Part shown: piece after piece, positions 1-7,992 of the stretch | Position numbering within the stretch: position 1 is the stretch's first letter | Layout: every line of letters starts with the position of its first letter | Source of the DNA: an uncultured Gammaproteobacteria bacterium | GTDB lineage: Bacteria; Pseudomonadota; Gammaproteobacteria; Arenicellales; JAANXG01 | Reading direction: 5' to 3' | Assembly: GCA_947258495.1 (NCBI GenBank) | Contig: CAMYIN010000103.1 | Coordinates: 1 to 40,155, forward strand | Length of the DNA: 40,155 bases | The notes under the pieces: model-generated | Seen by the model: the letters and a program-made list of their open reading frames with translations, nothing else | Databases searched by the model: none | Told to the model about the DNA's origin: nothing | Program-made: the position numbers and the translations under genes

Positions 1-270
1 GCGATTATTCTCCCGGAAGCGGATGAGAAGGCTGCCTCGGTAGTGGCCGAGCGGATCCGCTCGGAAACCGAAAACGCACACTTATCAGTAGGAGGCAAAA
101 CCATAAGGTTCACTCTCAGCATCGGCATTGCATGCTGTCCGTCTGATGCCACCAGCGTCCGTGAGCTCGTCGAAATGGCGGATGCCGCGCTCTACGGTGC
201 AAAGCGGCTGGGCAAGAATCGAGTCAATGCCGCCTCGGCCTTGGTTGATCAACAACAGAAAGCCCTCTGA
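1..270 (+). CDS. Diguanylate cyclase (GGDEF domain), 3' end only
   Basis: This is the last 89 codons of a gene that begins before the window; the frame is open from base 1. The visible part is the C-terminal half of a GGDEF domain: an ILPEAD strand (residues 3-8 of the visible part), then FTLSIGIACCP, which matches the conserved 'x-T-x-S-I-G-I-A' strand, and MADAALYGAKRLGKNRV, which matches the conserved 'AD-x-A-L-Y-x-A-K-x-x-G-R-N-x-V' end. Such domains make cyclic di-GMP from two GTP molecules. The GGDEF signature and any sensor domain lie outside the window, so activity and input cannot be judged. No hairpin with a U-run follows directly; a weak A4CG-CC-CGT4 inverted repeat lies at 409-422. 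Confidence 0.9.
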   Translation, partial: AIILPEADEKAASVVAERIRSETENAHLSVGGKTIRFTLSIGIACCPSDATSVRELVEMADAALYGAKRLGKNRVNAASALVDQQQKAL

Positions 271-839
271 AAGCGCCATATCGCCGTTGGCCGAAGACTC
301 CCGCGGACATCGCGGTCCTTGATCCTCGACAGCCTCGAAAGGGTCGGACCAAGTCAACATATTGAAAATGCTTGATTTTCCCCCTTAGATCACTCCATTT
401 TTTAGCTTAAAACGCCCGTTTTGTCCCGGAAATGCGGACGTCAGCAGCTAACATCGCCGTTGTTGTTCCAGATTGCCGCAGGGTCCGCAAACCGGTCCCG
501 ATTCAATCGATCTCCGAACGCGTCTCGGACGCACAAATTCCGTCTTGGTTTCAGAACCTTATGAAACGGGTTCAATGAGTTGACCTAACCGGACCCCGAA
601 TGCCTAAGAACCGGTTTGAACGTCGTCGCGCCGGAAAGACGGCCCGCGGAGCTTGTCGCTTGACACCCAACAATCTATTCGTCTGTATTTCGCACGCGTA
701 AGCACTAACGGATGCGGTACGGATCTCGTCAACCCTCTTGACATTACGTATTCACGCAAAAGACACTTGACTTCGGTCATGGCCTTAATCGGATTTCGAC
801 GTTACCGTTTGCGTCGCCAACGTGGAGGACAGTGTCCCT
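271..839. other. Gene-poor intergenic stretch
   Basis: I find no convincing coding region in these 569 bases; the short open frames have no recognisable motif and no ribosome-binding site. The only structure I can point to is a short AAAACG-CC-CGTTTT inverted repeat at 409-422, about 140 bases after the cyclase stop. It is too weak to call a terminator. The last part must hold the promoter of the zinc-ribbon gene, but I cannot pick a clear -35/-10 pair. Confidence 0.5.
822..830 (+). promoter_or_regulatory. Ribosome-binding site of the FmdB-type gene
   Basis: GTGGAGGAC lies 9 bases before the ATG at 840. It decides the start, because an in-frame GTG at 822 is part of the Shine-Dalgarno sequence itself and would add six residues not usual in this family. 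Confidence 0.6.
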
Positions 840-1004
840 ATGCCAACCTATGAGTATCAATGTAAAAAATGCGGTGCAAAGTTCGATCGCATCGAGCACG
901 TCAAAGAACACGATACAAGCGAGCCGGCGTGCCCGGAGTGCGACAATCAGGACGTCGAGCAAGTGCTTGGTACGTTCTTCGCGAAAACCGCGAGAAAGAG
1001 CTGA
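840..1004 (+). CDS. FmdB-family zinc-ribbon regulatory protein
   Basis: A 54-residue protein beginning MPTYEYQCKKCG, the typical opening of the FmdB/CxxC_CXXC_SSSS zinc-ribbon family. Two CxxC pairs are visible (C8/C11 and C31/C34), which should bind one zinc ion. Family members are small cytoplasmic proteins often called putative regulators, but their biochemical role is poorly known. The length is at the short end of the family (commonly 55-110 residues), and the usual Ser/Gly-rich tail is missing. The gene stands alone, with over 500 bases of non-coding sequence on each side, so neighbours give no hint of function. Confidence 0.85.
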   Translation: MPTYEYQCKKCGAKFDRIEHVKEHDTSEPACPECDNQDVEQVLGTFFAKTARKS

Positions 1005-1086
1005 ACGCTTCTCAGCAACACTCGATCGATTGCATCTTGGAACTTTGATAACGCGCACAACGCCGTCGGCTGCCGGCAGTTCCAGT

Positions 1087-1105
1087 CTGAGACCCATGGT
1101 CTCAG
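1087..1105. repeat. Perfect inverted repeat (8-bp arms, 3-nt loop)
   Basis: CTGAGACC and GGTCTCAG flank CAT. The arms are perfectly complementary. It lies 83 bases after the stop of the zinc-ribbon gene and could be part of that transcript's 3' end, but there is no U-run, so a terminator call is weak. Confidence 0.5.
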
Positions 1106-1282
1106 ATCATATGTACGATCATCGAGTACATCAAACGCGAATGACGCGAGCCGACCAGGCATTGACTCGGGTCAATCGATTCGACCCGGCGCAAACACAC
1201 CCTCGCGTTTTACCTATTTCTATTCGATCAATTGCTCGCATCGATCGACGCTGCGCGGCCCGATCTTTCCAGTCTATAACGT

Positions 1283-1302
1283 GGCCGAATCTCAATTCGG
1301 CC
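1283..1302. repeat. Perfect inverted repeat (8-bp arms, 4-nt loop)
   Basis: GGCCGAAT and ATTCGGCC flank CTCA and would form a stable stem-loop on either strand. No U-run follows in either direction. The function is unknown. Confidence 0.5.
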
Positions 1303-1677
1303 GGATCGAACGGCGCCGACAACATGTTCGACCACGCATCTCAAGCCCTGATTCTGTGTATTCAACGAATTCGCAGATTCTGAACCGATCCGCCCGATCA
1401 TCATTTTGATGCGGGCGCGAAAATCTGCTTTTCGAAATACCGAAAGTTCCCGGCTCGATATTTCTCCGTCGGCCCAAGGTAAATCCTGCAATTTCTTAGC
1501 CAAAAACCGGCATTTAAGCTCGAAAAGGGGCTCAATTTGGGCGGAAAAGCCAATGATTTCAGATAACTAACTTGGTCCGACCCCGCAAGCGCAAGCCGCG
1601 CAAGCCGGCCGAAAGCCGAGCGTACCGTATAAGCCCTCCGGTAGGCGCCTGGAACGCATCGGATGGGTACTTTATCC

Positions 1678-1893
1678 TCAGGCTGCCCGATGCCGGCGGG
1701 CGTAGGTGACGAGATGTGCCTGCACCCAGGGCAGCGCTGCAGGGATACGACTGATCGCACACAGAAGGCCGATTGCCACTGCCAAGCTGACGACGACGAT
1801 CCACGGAGATAGACCCAGTTCGTACAAGACTGCCCTCAGGCCGAACACCGTCATCCCAATCAAAACATAGCTGCGTAATAGACTTTCAAACAT
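1678..1893 (-). CDS. Small hydrophobic membrane protein, unknown function
   Basis: A 71-residue protein starting MFESLLRSYVLIGM. I chose the ATG at 1893 because AAGGAG lies six bases before it; a longer frame starting at 1911 would put that site inside the gene. A hydrophobic segment around residues 30-48 (WIVVVSLAVAIGLLCAI) is a clear transmembrane helix, and residues 8-20 are moderately hydrophobic. The C-terminus is basic (ARRHR), which fits a cytoplasmic tail. I do not recognise the family. It stands divergent from the dehydrogenase gene at 2121, so the two probably share the 1894-2120 promoter region. Confidence 0.55.
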   Translation of the reverse strand: MFESLLRSYVLIGMTVFGLRAVLYELGLSPWIVVVSLAVAIGLLCAISRIPAALPWVQAHLVTYARRHRAA

Positions 1894-2075
1894 GTCCTTC
1901 TCCTTGTTCATTCGCCCTGTGCGTACAACCGCCTCGACGAGACGTGCAGGGGGTTTCATCGGACTGCACCACGTTATGATCACGCTATGCGGACTGGAAC
2001 GCCGTGACAAATTCAACATTGGAACTGTGAAATATCCGTGCAACTTTTCGTGGGCGTGACGGTGGAAGGTTCTTA

Positions 2076-2081
2076 TATAAT
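2076..2081 (+). promoter_or_regulatory. Candidate -10 box for the saccharopine-dehydrogenase-like gene
   Basis: A perfect TATAAT sits 39 bases before the GTG start at 2121. A convincing -35 hexamer at 16-18 bases is not visible, so the promoter may depend on an activator. Inferred from sequence only. Confidence 0.4.
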
Positions 2082-2120
2082 GGCTGGCGTCATATTCATC
2101 GGGATTGCCCTCGAGCCATC

Positions 2121-3206
2121 GTGTCCAAGCGTATCGATTCAGTGCTGGTAGTGGGTCTCGGACGGGTCGGTTCGCTGGTTGCCACCCTGCTTAATGACTC
2201 GGGGTTCGATGTACACGGCGTGGATTGCCGGGACGGGGTAAAGCTCGCGATTCCCACCAGTTGCATCGACATCAATGACAGTACCGCCCTGGCGAAGTGC
2301 ATTGAATCCACCGACGCCGTCGTTGCCTGTCTGCCCTACCGCCTGACCCTCGCCGTCGCCAAGTCGGCGTATGCACAGGGCGTGCATTACTTCGACCTGA
2401 CGGAAGACGTCCCTACGGCAAAACAGATCACCGGTCTGAGCGAAAACGCGCGCGCCGTGATGGCGCCCCAGTGCGGACTGGCCCCGGGTTTCATCGCCAT
2501 CGTCGGCGCCGCATTGAGCCGGAAATTCGACACTCTGCGCAGCATCGAGTTGCGTGTCGGCGCCCTGCCGCAACATCCTCGTGGCCTCCTCGGCTACGCC
2601 TTTAACTGGTCGCCGGAAGGTGTGGTCAACGAATATCTCAACGACTGCGAGGTTATCACCGGAGGCAAGCAGATGCTGGTGCCGCCGATGGGCGAACTGG
2701 AAACCGTCGTCATTCACGGCATACAACTGGAAGCGTTCACGACGTCCGGCGGTTTGGGCACGATGTGCGACACCTACGAGGGCCGGGTGCAGGAACTCAA
2801 TTACAAGACCCTGCGTTACCCCGGACACTGCAAACTCATGCGCTTCTTTTTTCAGGAACTCCACATGAAACACCGACGCGAGGACGCGGGCGACATTCTC
2901 GTCAACGCCAAGCCGCCTGTGAGCGACGATGTGGTGTACATCCACGCCGCCGCAGAAGGACGCCGGGACGGTCGACTGCTGCGGGAGGAATTTGTGCGGG
3001 CTTACTATCCCAAATCGATCGCGAACCAGCGCTGGCGGGCGATCGCCTGGACCACGGCGGCGTCGGTATGCGCCGTGGTAGAACTCGTGGCGACCGGCAA
3101 ACTTCCCGATAGGGGCTTGATCAAACAGGAGGACATCCCGTTGGACGCGTTTCTCGCGACCCGGAACGGCGCGTTGTATGCGGCCAGATCGACTGCAAAA
3201 AGTTGA
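2121..3206 (+). CDS. Saccharopine dehydrogenase-like NAD(P)-binding oxidoreductase
   Basis: A 361-residue protein with an N-terminal Rossmann fold: VLVVGLGRVGSLVATLL at residues 8-24 carries the GxGxxG-type nucleotide loop. It continues with the family pattern 'D.V..C.P....L...A.......YFDLTED' (residues 65-98) and the 'APQCGLAPGFIAI' segment (116-128) typical of saccharopine dehydrogenase/lysine-6-dehydrogenase relatives. These enzymes act on amino-acid imines in the cytoplasm; the true substrate here is unknown. The start is a GTG with only a weak upstream Shine-Dalgarno, and the frame has no closer ATG before the nucleotide-binding motif. It is followed after 52 bases by a DsrE-like gene on the same strand, possibly co-transcribed. 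It might be a lysine-epsilon or spermidine-pathway dehydrogenase; I cannot decide. Confidence 0.85.
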   Translation: MSKRIDSVLVVGLGRVGSLVATLLNDSGFDVHGVDCRDGVKLAIPTSCIDINDSTALAKCIESTDAVVACLPYRLTLAVAKSAYAQGVHYFDLTEDVPTAKQITGLSENARAVMAPQCGLAPGFIAIVGAALSRKFDTLRSIELRVGALPQHPRGLLGYAFNWSPEGVVNEYLNDCEVITGGKQMLVPPMGELETVVIHGIQLEAFTTSGGLGTMCDTYEGRVQELNYKTLRYPGHCKLMRFFFQELHMKHRREDAGDILVNAKPPVSDDVVYIHAAAEGRRDGRLLREEFVRAYYPKSIANQRWRAIAWTTAASVCAVVELVATGKLPDRGLIKQEDIPLDAFLATRNGALYAARSTAKS

Positions 3207-3258
3207 GTCTATGATTCTTCGCGGGAGACCGTAACACCGTGTAGATACCCAGTAGTAC

Positions 3259-3618
3259 ATGCTCCTGCGATCGACCTTTGGAAGCGCAGTTGCGGATGAA
3301 AACAAAGTCGGGTTCGCCCTGAATAACATACGTAATCACATCAAGGGAGTCGGTGGCCCCGATAACGTGGAGATCATTCTGGTCGTGCACGGTCCCGGTT
3401 TGAAGGCCTTCCACGACATGCAAGCCACAGAGAAGGTCAAGCAGCGTGTGTCGTCGCTGCAGAAGGAAGGCGTGCAATTCAATGCCTGCGGCAATACCAT
3501 GCGCGCACAGGCCGTGGAGACGGATGAACTGATTCCCGGTTTCGTGCGCGTGGATCAGGGCGGGGTGGTCCGCATCGCGGAACTGCAACAGCAGGGTTAT
3601 CTCCACATACGTCCGTGA
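3259..3618 (+). CDS. DsrE/DsrF-like family protein
   Basis: A 119-residue cytoplasmic protein with the signature of DsrE-like sulfur-relay relatives: DENKVGFALNNIRNH (residues 13-27), the VVHGPGLKAFHDM strand-loop (42-54), FNACGNTMRA (74-83) with the conserved cysteine, and GVVRIAELQQQGYLHIRP at the C-terminus. Some DsrE/TusD proteins carry sulfane sulfur on a cysteine at the position of C77; here that cysteine is present, but members of this subgroup are mostly uncharacterised. A stop codon lies two codons upstream of the ATG, so this is the first possible start; the Shine-Dalgarno is weak. It follows the dehydrogenase at 2121-3206 by 52 bases. A role in sulfur trafficking is inferred from the family only. 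Confidence 0.85.
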   Translation: MLLRSTFGSAVADENKVGFALNNIRNHIKGVGGPDNVEIILVVHGPGLKAFHDMQATEKVKQRVSSLQKEGVQFNACGNTMRAQAVETDELIPGFVRVDQGGVVRIAELQQQGYLHIRP

Positions 3619-3919
3619 ATCGATAACGTTTCGATTGTAATGCGGGGTCGCAAGGGACGGGGCGGAAATTCCCGCCCTGCGGTGTATGCTTATATTCCGT
3701 TCTCACGGAAACTCCCGGCCGTTCGCTCCGCGCCGCCGGCGACACGTTGTCGGCGGCGCAATTTCTTCTCAAGTTTCATGGTCATATGCCGATATCTGGA
3801 CTAAAGTTATAAATGAGGGTGGGCGGAATTGCTGAATAACACGTTGATGCAATCTAAACGTAGCAACGCTTACACGCGTGGAGAAACGGCCCGCGTGTTG
3901 CGGAGAGAGCGCATGAACC
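3619..3919. other. Intergenic region with two hairpins
   Basis: No gene is visible in these 301 bases. GGGCGG-aaattc-CCGCCC lies around 3658-3678, and a longer GC-rich stem at 3730-3759 is followed by an AT-rich stretch. The remaining part is probably the promoter of the exported HELVH protein. Confidence 0.4.
3730..3759 (+). terminator. Candidate intrinsic terminator
   Basis: GCGCCGCCG (3730-3738) pairs perfectly with CGGCGGCGC (3751-3759); the loop can extend the stem by GACA/TGTC with a small bulge. It is followed by AATTTCTTCTC, a broken U-rich tail. It lies 111 bases after the DsrE-like gene and probably ends that transcript. Confidence 0.45.
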
Positions 3920-4369
3920 ATGAAGGCACTGCTCGTCAGCCTGATCTTATGGATCAACCAGAATTCGGCCTTCGATTACGACCCGACGGCCGGCCTGCCG
4001 CGCGTGGTGAAAGTCAGCCCCGACGCGCTCGTCAGCACGCTGTTCAACGACAACATTCCTAAGCACCTGTCCGCCAAGGACCTGAACAAGGTCAAGGCGG
4101 ACGTCGTCGCCATCTACCACAGCGATCGGAAGATCGTGTATCTGCGCAACAATGTCGATACGAAATCGGAATACGGCAAGTCGGCGCTGGTCCACGAGTT
4201 GGTGCACTTCATACAGTATCAAACCGGAGAGAACGAACGTGTCCGTTGCACCGCGGCGCTGGAACAGGACGCCTACGACATTCAACGCGTCTATATGAAG
4301 CAGCGCGGCCTGGAGCCGGAGTTCGACGAATTCACCGTCATCATGCGCAGCATGTGTTCGTTCGATTAG
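3920..4369 (+). CDS. Small exported HExxH (zincin-like) protein
   Basis: A 149-residue protein. Residues 1-17 (MKALLVSLILWINQNSA) look like a signal peptide with cleavage after NSA. The motif VHELVHFIQY at 91-100 contains H92-E93-xx-H96, the zinc-binding and catalytic pattern of gluzincin-type metalloproteases. A downstream E114 in CTAALEQDAYDIQRVYM is a good candidate for the third ligand or the family's conserved Glu. Two cysteines (C109, C147) could form a disulfide in the periplasm. The protein is very short for a protease, so it may be a minimal peptidase or a degenerate zincin. It resembles uncharacterised HExxH domain families; no specific substrate can be given. The start codon is the ATG directly before the signal sequence. 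It converges on the GYD-domain gene with an 18-base gap. Confidence 0.7.
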   Translation: MKALLVSLILWINQNSAFDYDPTAGLPRVVKVSPDALVSTLFNDNIPKHLSAKDLNKVKADVVAIYHSDRKIVYLRNNVDTKSEYGKSALVHELVHFIQYQTGENERVRCTAALEQDAYDIQRVYMKQRGLEPEFDEFTVIMRSMCSFD

Positions 4370-4387
4370 CGCCCGGATCGCCGACGA

Positions 4388-4708
4388 CTATTCGCCCGGA
4401 GGCCGGTAACTCACCGACTTCCTCGCCGCCTCGTCCACTTGTTCCGGTGTCAGCAGAACCACCGTTTTCACCTGCACCGCGCCGGTGGCGTTGACGGTCA
4501 AGCTGACCGCAGTGGCGGTCTCGTGGTCGGGCAGATCGACGATGCCGAAGACGTCGTGGTCGCCGAATGCGTAATACAGAGAATCCAGCGTACCACCCAA
4601 TCCGCGAATCATCTTGTCGATCTGCTCTTTGCGGCCCGTGCCTCCGTCTTTCTTTAATCCCTTCGTGCCGTGCGTCGTGTACGACGCCATGAACATGTAC
4701 TTCGCCAT
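4388..4708 (-). CDS. GYD-domain protein
   Basis: A 106-residue cytoplasmic protein that begins MAKYMFMASYTTHGTKGLKKDGG, typical of the GYD family (dimeric alpha/beta-barrel-like fold). The family-naming segment is YYAFGDHDVFGIVDLPD (residues 45-61), followed by the 'A.A..L.V..TGAV.V.T..LLTPEQVDEA' pattern (65-94). The biochemical function of GYD proteins is not established. AGGAGGAGCACC directly before the ATG is a strong ribosome-binding site. It lies 73 bases downstream of metK on the same strand and may be read through from it. Confidence 0.85.
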   Translation of the reverse strand: MAKYMFMASYTTHGTKGLKKDGGTGRKEQIDKMIRGLGGTLDSLYYAFGDHDVFGIVDLPDHETATAVSLTVNATGAVQVKTVVLLTPEQVDEAARKSVSYRPPGE

Positions 4709-4781
4709 GGTGCTCCTCCTGTGGTTTGTTTGTCGCCAGGGAGGCGGAGTCGTCGCGCAGCCCCGACGGCGGTAATGCCTA

Positions 4782-5975
4782 TTATCGGGAAACGCCCTGC
4801 ATTCGATTCATCATCCCCACCTCGTCTTTCAGCTGTGCCACCCGATCAGTCTTCTCCCAGGTGAAATCCGGGTCCTCGCGCCCGAAATGCCCGTAGGCCG
4901 CGGTCTTGAGATAGATCGGACGCCGCAGGTTCAACTCACGCTGGATCTCCGCGGGTTTCAGCGGGAAGTGCTTGCGTGCCAGCGTAGTGATCCAACTCTC
5001 GGGAACCCCGTTGGTGCCGAAGCAATCGACGTTGATGGATACCGGATCGGCGACGCCGATGGCGTAAGCCAGTTGTATCTCGCATTTGTGCGCCAGTCCG
5101 GCGGCGACGATATTCTTGGCGATGTAACGCGCGGCGTAGGCGGCCGAGCGGTCTACCTTGGTCGGGTCTTTGCCGGAAAAACAGCCGCCCCCGTGCCGCC
5201 CCACACCACCGTAGGTATCGACGATGATCTTGCGACCGGTGCACCCCGAGTCCGCGTAAGGTCCCCCGCGGACGAAAAACCCCGTAGGGTTGACGAAGAA
5301 CTGGGTATCCTCGTCGAGCCAGTCTTGGCATACGGGCTGGATGATGTCGGCAATGACCGCGCGCCGGATTTCGTCGTGGGTGACGCCCTCGTCGTGTTGC
5401 GTGGAGATCAAAACCGTATCCGCGCGCAGTGGCCTTCCGTCCTCGTCATACTCTACGGTCACCTGCGATTTACCGTCCGGCCGCAGCCAGGGGATGTCAT
5501 GGTCTTTTCTCGCCTGCGCAAGTCGTCGTGACAATTTGTGCGCGAGCATGATGGGGAGCGGCATGAACTCGGGGGTCTCGTTGCAGGCGAAACCGAACAT
5601 CATCCCCTGATCGCCCGCACCCTCCTCCTTGTGCAGATCCGCGTTGGCGCTGACGCCGATCGAAATATCCGGCGACTGCTCGGTGATCTGCGTCCATACC
5701 GAACAGGTCTCCCATTCGATGCCATAATGCGAATCGGTGTAGCCGATCTGTCGAATCACGTCGCGGGTGATATGCGGTACGTCAACCCAACCTTCGGTGG
5801 TCATTTCCCCGAAGACCATGACGCCCCCGTTCTTAGCGGCGGACTCCACCGCCACTCGACTGTTGACGTCCTGCCGCAAGGCCTCGTCGAGTATGGCGTC
5901 GCTGATTTGATCGCACATCTTGTCAGGATGCCCCTCGGTAACCGACTCGGAAGTCATGATCCGCTTTTCAGCCAT
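4782..5975 (-). CDS. metK: S-adenosylmethionine synthetase
   Basis: A 397-residue enzyme that makes S-adenosylmethionine from methionine and ATP in the cytoplasm. The family landmarks are present in order: [19 protein letters not shown] (residues 9-27) with the catalytic histidine H16, the hexapeptide GAGDQG with MMFGFA near residue 120, and the phosphate-binding segment [19 protein letters not shown] near 265. The length is normal for bacterial MetK. In the last motif, a cysteine stands where most members have alanine (GGGAFSGKD). The gene lies 66 bases downstream of the CinA-type gene on the same strand; that gap is too short for a SAM riboswitch, so control is probably at an upstream promoter. 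Confidence 0.97.
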   Translation of the reverse strand: MAEKRIMTSESVTEGHPDKMCDQISDAILDEALRQDVNSRVAVESAAKNGGVMVFGEMTTEGWVDVPHITRDVIRQIGYTDSHYGIEWETCSVWTQITEQSPDISIGVSANADLHKEEGAGDQGMMFGFACNETPEFMPLPIMLAHKLSRRLAQARKDHDIPWLRPDGKSQVTVEYDEDGRPLRADTVLISTQHDEGVTHDEIRRAVIADIIQPVCQDWLDEDTQFFVNPTGFFVRGGPYADSGCTGRKIIVDTYGGVGRHGGGCFSGKDPTKVDRSAAYAARYIAKNIVAAGLAHKCEIQLAYAIGVADPVSINVDCFGTNGVPESWITTLARKHFPLKPAEIQRELNLRRPIYLKTAAYGHFGREDPDFTWEKTDRVAQLKDEVGMMNRMQGVSR

Positions 5976-6041
5976 GTGATTTCCTCATATCTTGTCGTGG
6001 TTGATGACCGATACCTCAGTTCTATTGCAGGAGGTGCTGCG

Positions 6042-6809
6042 TCAATCCCGCTCCACGCGACCTCCGAGTTCCTCCACCAGGGATTCGATATCGCGGGCGG
6101 CCTGATTCACCTGTTCCCCCGCGGTGCCGCGCACCACCAGGGACACCCGGTATCCGTTCTGCGATTTTCCCGGATAGCTTCCGATCGACAGTTCCGGATT
6201 TCTGGATTGAATATCCCGTAGACCGGCCGCCACGGTCCCTTCGGGTAAATCGCACACTACGGTGACGTTGTCGATCGGACGGCCCCGCTTCAACCGCGGT
6301 AGCACTTCTTCCAACATTACCCGCATCACCTTGGGAACGCCCGCCATGACGAAAACGTTGTCGATGTAGAAGCCCGGTGCAACGGAGATCTGATTGGCAA
6401 TCAACTCCGCGCCCTGGGGGGTGTTGGCCATGCGCAATCGCGCCTCGTTGATCTCCACACCGCGGGTTTCGAAGTACTCGATGAGCCTCCGTCGCGCCTC
6501 GGGGTGCTGAATCAACGACACCCCGAACGCCTTGGCGATGGACTCGGCAGTAATGTCGTCGTGGGTGGGTCCGATGCCGCCGGTGGTGAAAACGTAGTCC
6601 ACCTGCGCTCGCAATTCGTTGACCGTGGCGACGATGGTGTCTTCGACGTCGGCAATCACGCGAGCCTCCACCAGGCCGATACCGACCTCGTTGAGGCGCC
6701 GCGCCAGGTGGCTGAGATTGGCATCCTGGGTGCGCCCGGACAACAACTCGTTGCCGATGAGGATGAGCGCTGCGGTAATATTCGTGTTTTCGTCGCTGAG
6801 TTCCACCAT
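6042..6809 (-). CDS. CinA-type molybdopterin-binding domain protein
   Basis: A 255-residue cytoplasmic protein. After a short N-terminal tail it shows ALILIGNELLSGRTQDAN (residues 14-31) and VFTTGGIGPTHDDITAES (73-90), the two signatures of the MoaB/CinA nucleotide-binding fold. The protein is only the N-terminal half of classic CinA: the C-terminal PncC-type nicotinamide-nucleotide amidohydrolase domain is absent. Single-domain members have been linked to ADP-ribose or nicotinamide-nucleotide pyrophosphatase activity (COG1058); the substrate here is not shown by the sequence. It stands upstream of metK on the same strand and is probably in the same transcript. The ATG at 6809 gives the family's normal N-terminus. 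Confidence 0.88.
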   Translation of the reverse strand: MVELSDENTNITAALILIGNELLSGRTQDANLSHLARRLNEVGIGLVEARVIADVEDTIVATVNELRAQVDYVFTTGGIGPTHDDITAESIAKAFGVSLIQHPEARRRLIEYFETRGVEINEARLRMANTPQGAELIANQISVAPGFYIDNVFVMAGVPKVMRVMLEEVLPRLKRGRPIDNVTVVCDLPEGTVAAGLRDIQSRNPELSIGSYPGKSQNGYRVSLVVRGTAGEQVNQAARDIESLVEELGGRVERD

Positions 6810-7005
6810 GATTTCGTAATGCCGGCGCGTCTAGATTACGCATAAACTGCGCGCGGGTTCCGGACCTCCCTGCGCGCGGTTCGCCCTTCGCCGCGATGTT
6901 CGAAAGGGCTCTTGAAGCTTACAATATTGCTTTCACCGCGTATCTTGTATTTTGGCCCCGTGCACCGCAAGCCGCAATCTCCGGAAACGCCTGATTGTCT
7001 GCATT

Positions 7006-7926
7006 ATGACCGCAACAACGTCCGTGAGTGCGGGAGCCGGATCGAGCTCCGGTCCCGCTGACATCACGCCGGACCGGCTCCGTGCCCACGTCCGCCAGCT
7101 GGCCGAGACCATCGGCGAGCGCAACGTGTTTCGTCCCCAGGCGCTGAATGCGGCCGCCGCCTACATCGAGCGAATCTGGCGCGAGCAGGGATACCCGGTG
7201 GTGCCGCAGGCGTACACAGTGGACGGCGTGCACAGCGTCAATCTCGAGGTGACGCGACGAGGATCACGACGTGCGCGCGAACTGATCCTCATCGGTGCCC
7301 ATTACGACAGTGTCTACGGCAGCCCGGGCGCCAACGACAACGGCAGCGGCGTCGCCGCATTGCTGGAATTGTCGCGATTGTTTTCCGCGGTTACACCAGT
7401 GCGCAGTGTGCGCTTCGTCGCGTTCACCAACGAGGAACCGCCCTTTTTCACCACCGAGCGTCAGGGCAGCGCGGTATACGCCCGTGCCGCGCGGGAGCGC
7501 GGCGACAATATCCGCCTGATGGTGTCGCTGGAGACCGTCGGCAGCTATTCCGACGCACCGGGCTCACAAACTTACCCTCCGCTGTTCAGGTTCTTCTACC
7601 CCGACCGCGGCAACTTCATCGCCCTGGTGAGCAACTTCAGTTCCCGCCGGGCCCTGCGCAAACTCGCTCGCGCGTTCCGCGCCGCTTCGGATTTTCCGTT
7701 GGAGTACGCATCGACCTTCGCCGCCGTACCGGGGGTGGCGTGGAGCGACCACCGGTCGTTCTGGAAACAGGGCTACGACGCCCTCATGCTCACCGACACG
7801 GCCTTTTACCGCTATCCCCACTACCACAGCGATGCGGACACGCCGGACAAGCTCAACTACGAGGCCTTTGCGGACATGAGCAACGGATTGTTTCGCGCCT
7901 TGCGGATGCTCGCCGACGAGCAATGA
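7006..7926 (+). CDS. M28-family zinc aminopeptidase, probably exported
   Basis: A 306-residue protein of the M28 peptidase family, which removes N-terminal amino acids with two zinc ions. The metal-ligand motifs are visible: IGAHYDS (His, residue 99), GANDNGSG (bridging Asp, residue 111), FTNEEPPFF (catalytic Glu and ligand Glu, 143-144), SLETVG (Glu/Asp site) and YPHYHSDADT (final His). The start is uncertain. The frame opens with a TTG at 6952, but an ATG at 7006 with GGAAAC upstream is my choice; neither gives a textbook signal peptide, although the longer form has a hydrophobic RLIVCIMTA stretch. If the TTG is used, that stretch could be an export signal. It stands alone between divergent and convergent neighbours. 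Confidence 0.85.
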   Translation: MTATTSVSAGAGSSSGPADITPDRLRAHVRQLAETIGERNVFRPQALNAAAAYIERIWREQGYPVVPQAYTVDGVHSVNLEVTRRGSRRARELILIGAHYDSVYGSPGANDNGSGVAALLELSRLFSAVTPVRSVRFVAFTNEEPPFFTTERQGSAVYARAARERGDNIRLMVSLETVGSYSDAPGSQTYPPLFRFFYPDRGNFIALVSNFSSRRALRKLARAFRAASDFPLEYASTFAAVPGVAWSDHRSFWKQGYDALMLTDTAFYRYPHYHSDADTPDKLNYEAFADMSNGLFRALRMLADEQ

Positions 7927-7992
7927 ATGCGAGCACACGGAATTCGTCTCGGGCGCGCACAGATCGATAGCGAAAACGCGGTCTATTCTCGA

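Larger units (their letters stand above)
1005..1677. other. Hairpin-rich intergenic region without a supported gene
   Basis: No open frame here looks like a real protein. Several inverted repeats can be read directly: CTGAGACC-cat-GGTCTCAG (1087-1105), ATGTAC-N9-GTACAT (1111-1131), ATTGAC-tcgg-GTCAAT (about 1162-1177) and GGCCGAAT-ctca-ATTCGGCC (1283-1302). None is followed by a clear U-run. The stretch is also rich in CGAT/GATCGAT words. It could be a decayed gene, a structured RNA or plain spacer. Confidence 0.45.

Noticed and set aside
2139-3329. A 396-codon minus-strand open frame over the saccharopine-dehydrogenase-like gene
   Set aside because: It is a shadow of the real gene, with no motif and an Arg/His-rich translation.
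5976-6041. SAM riboswitch upstream of metK
   Set aside because: Only 66 bases separate metK from the upstream gene, too few for the known SAM riboswitch classes of this kind, and no such fold is visible.
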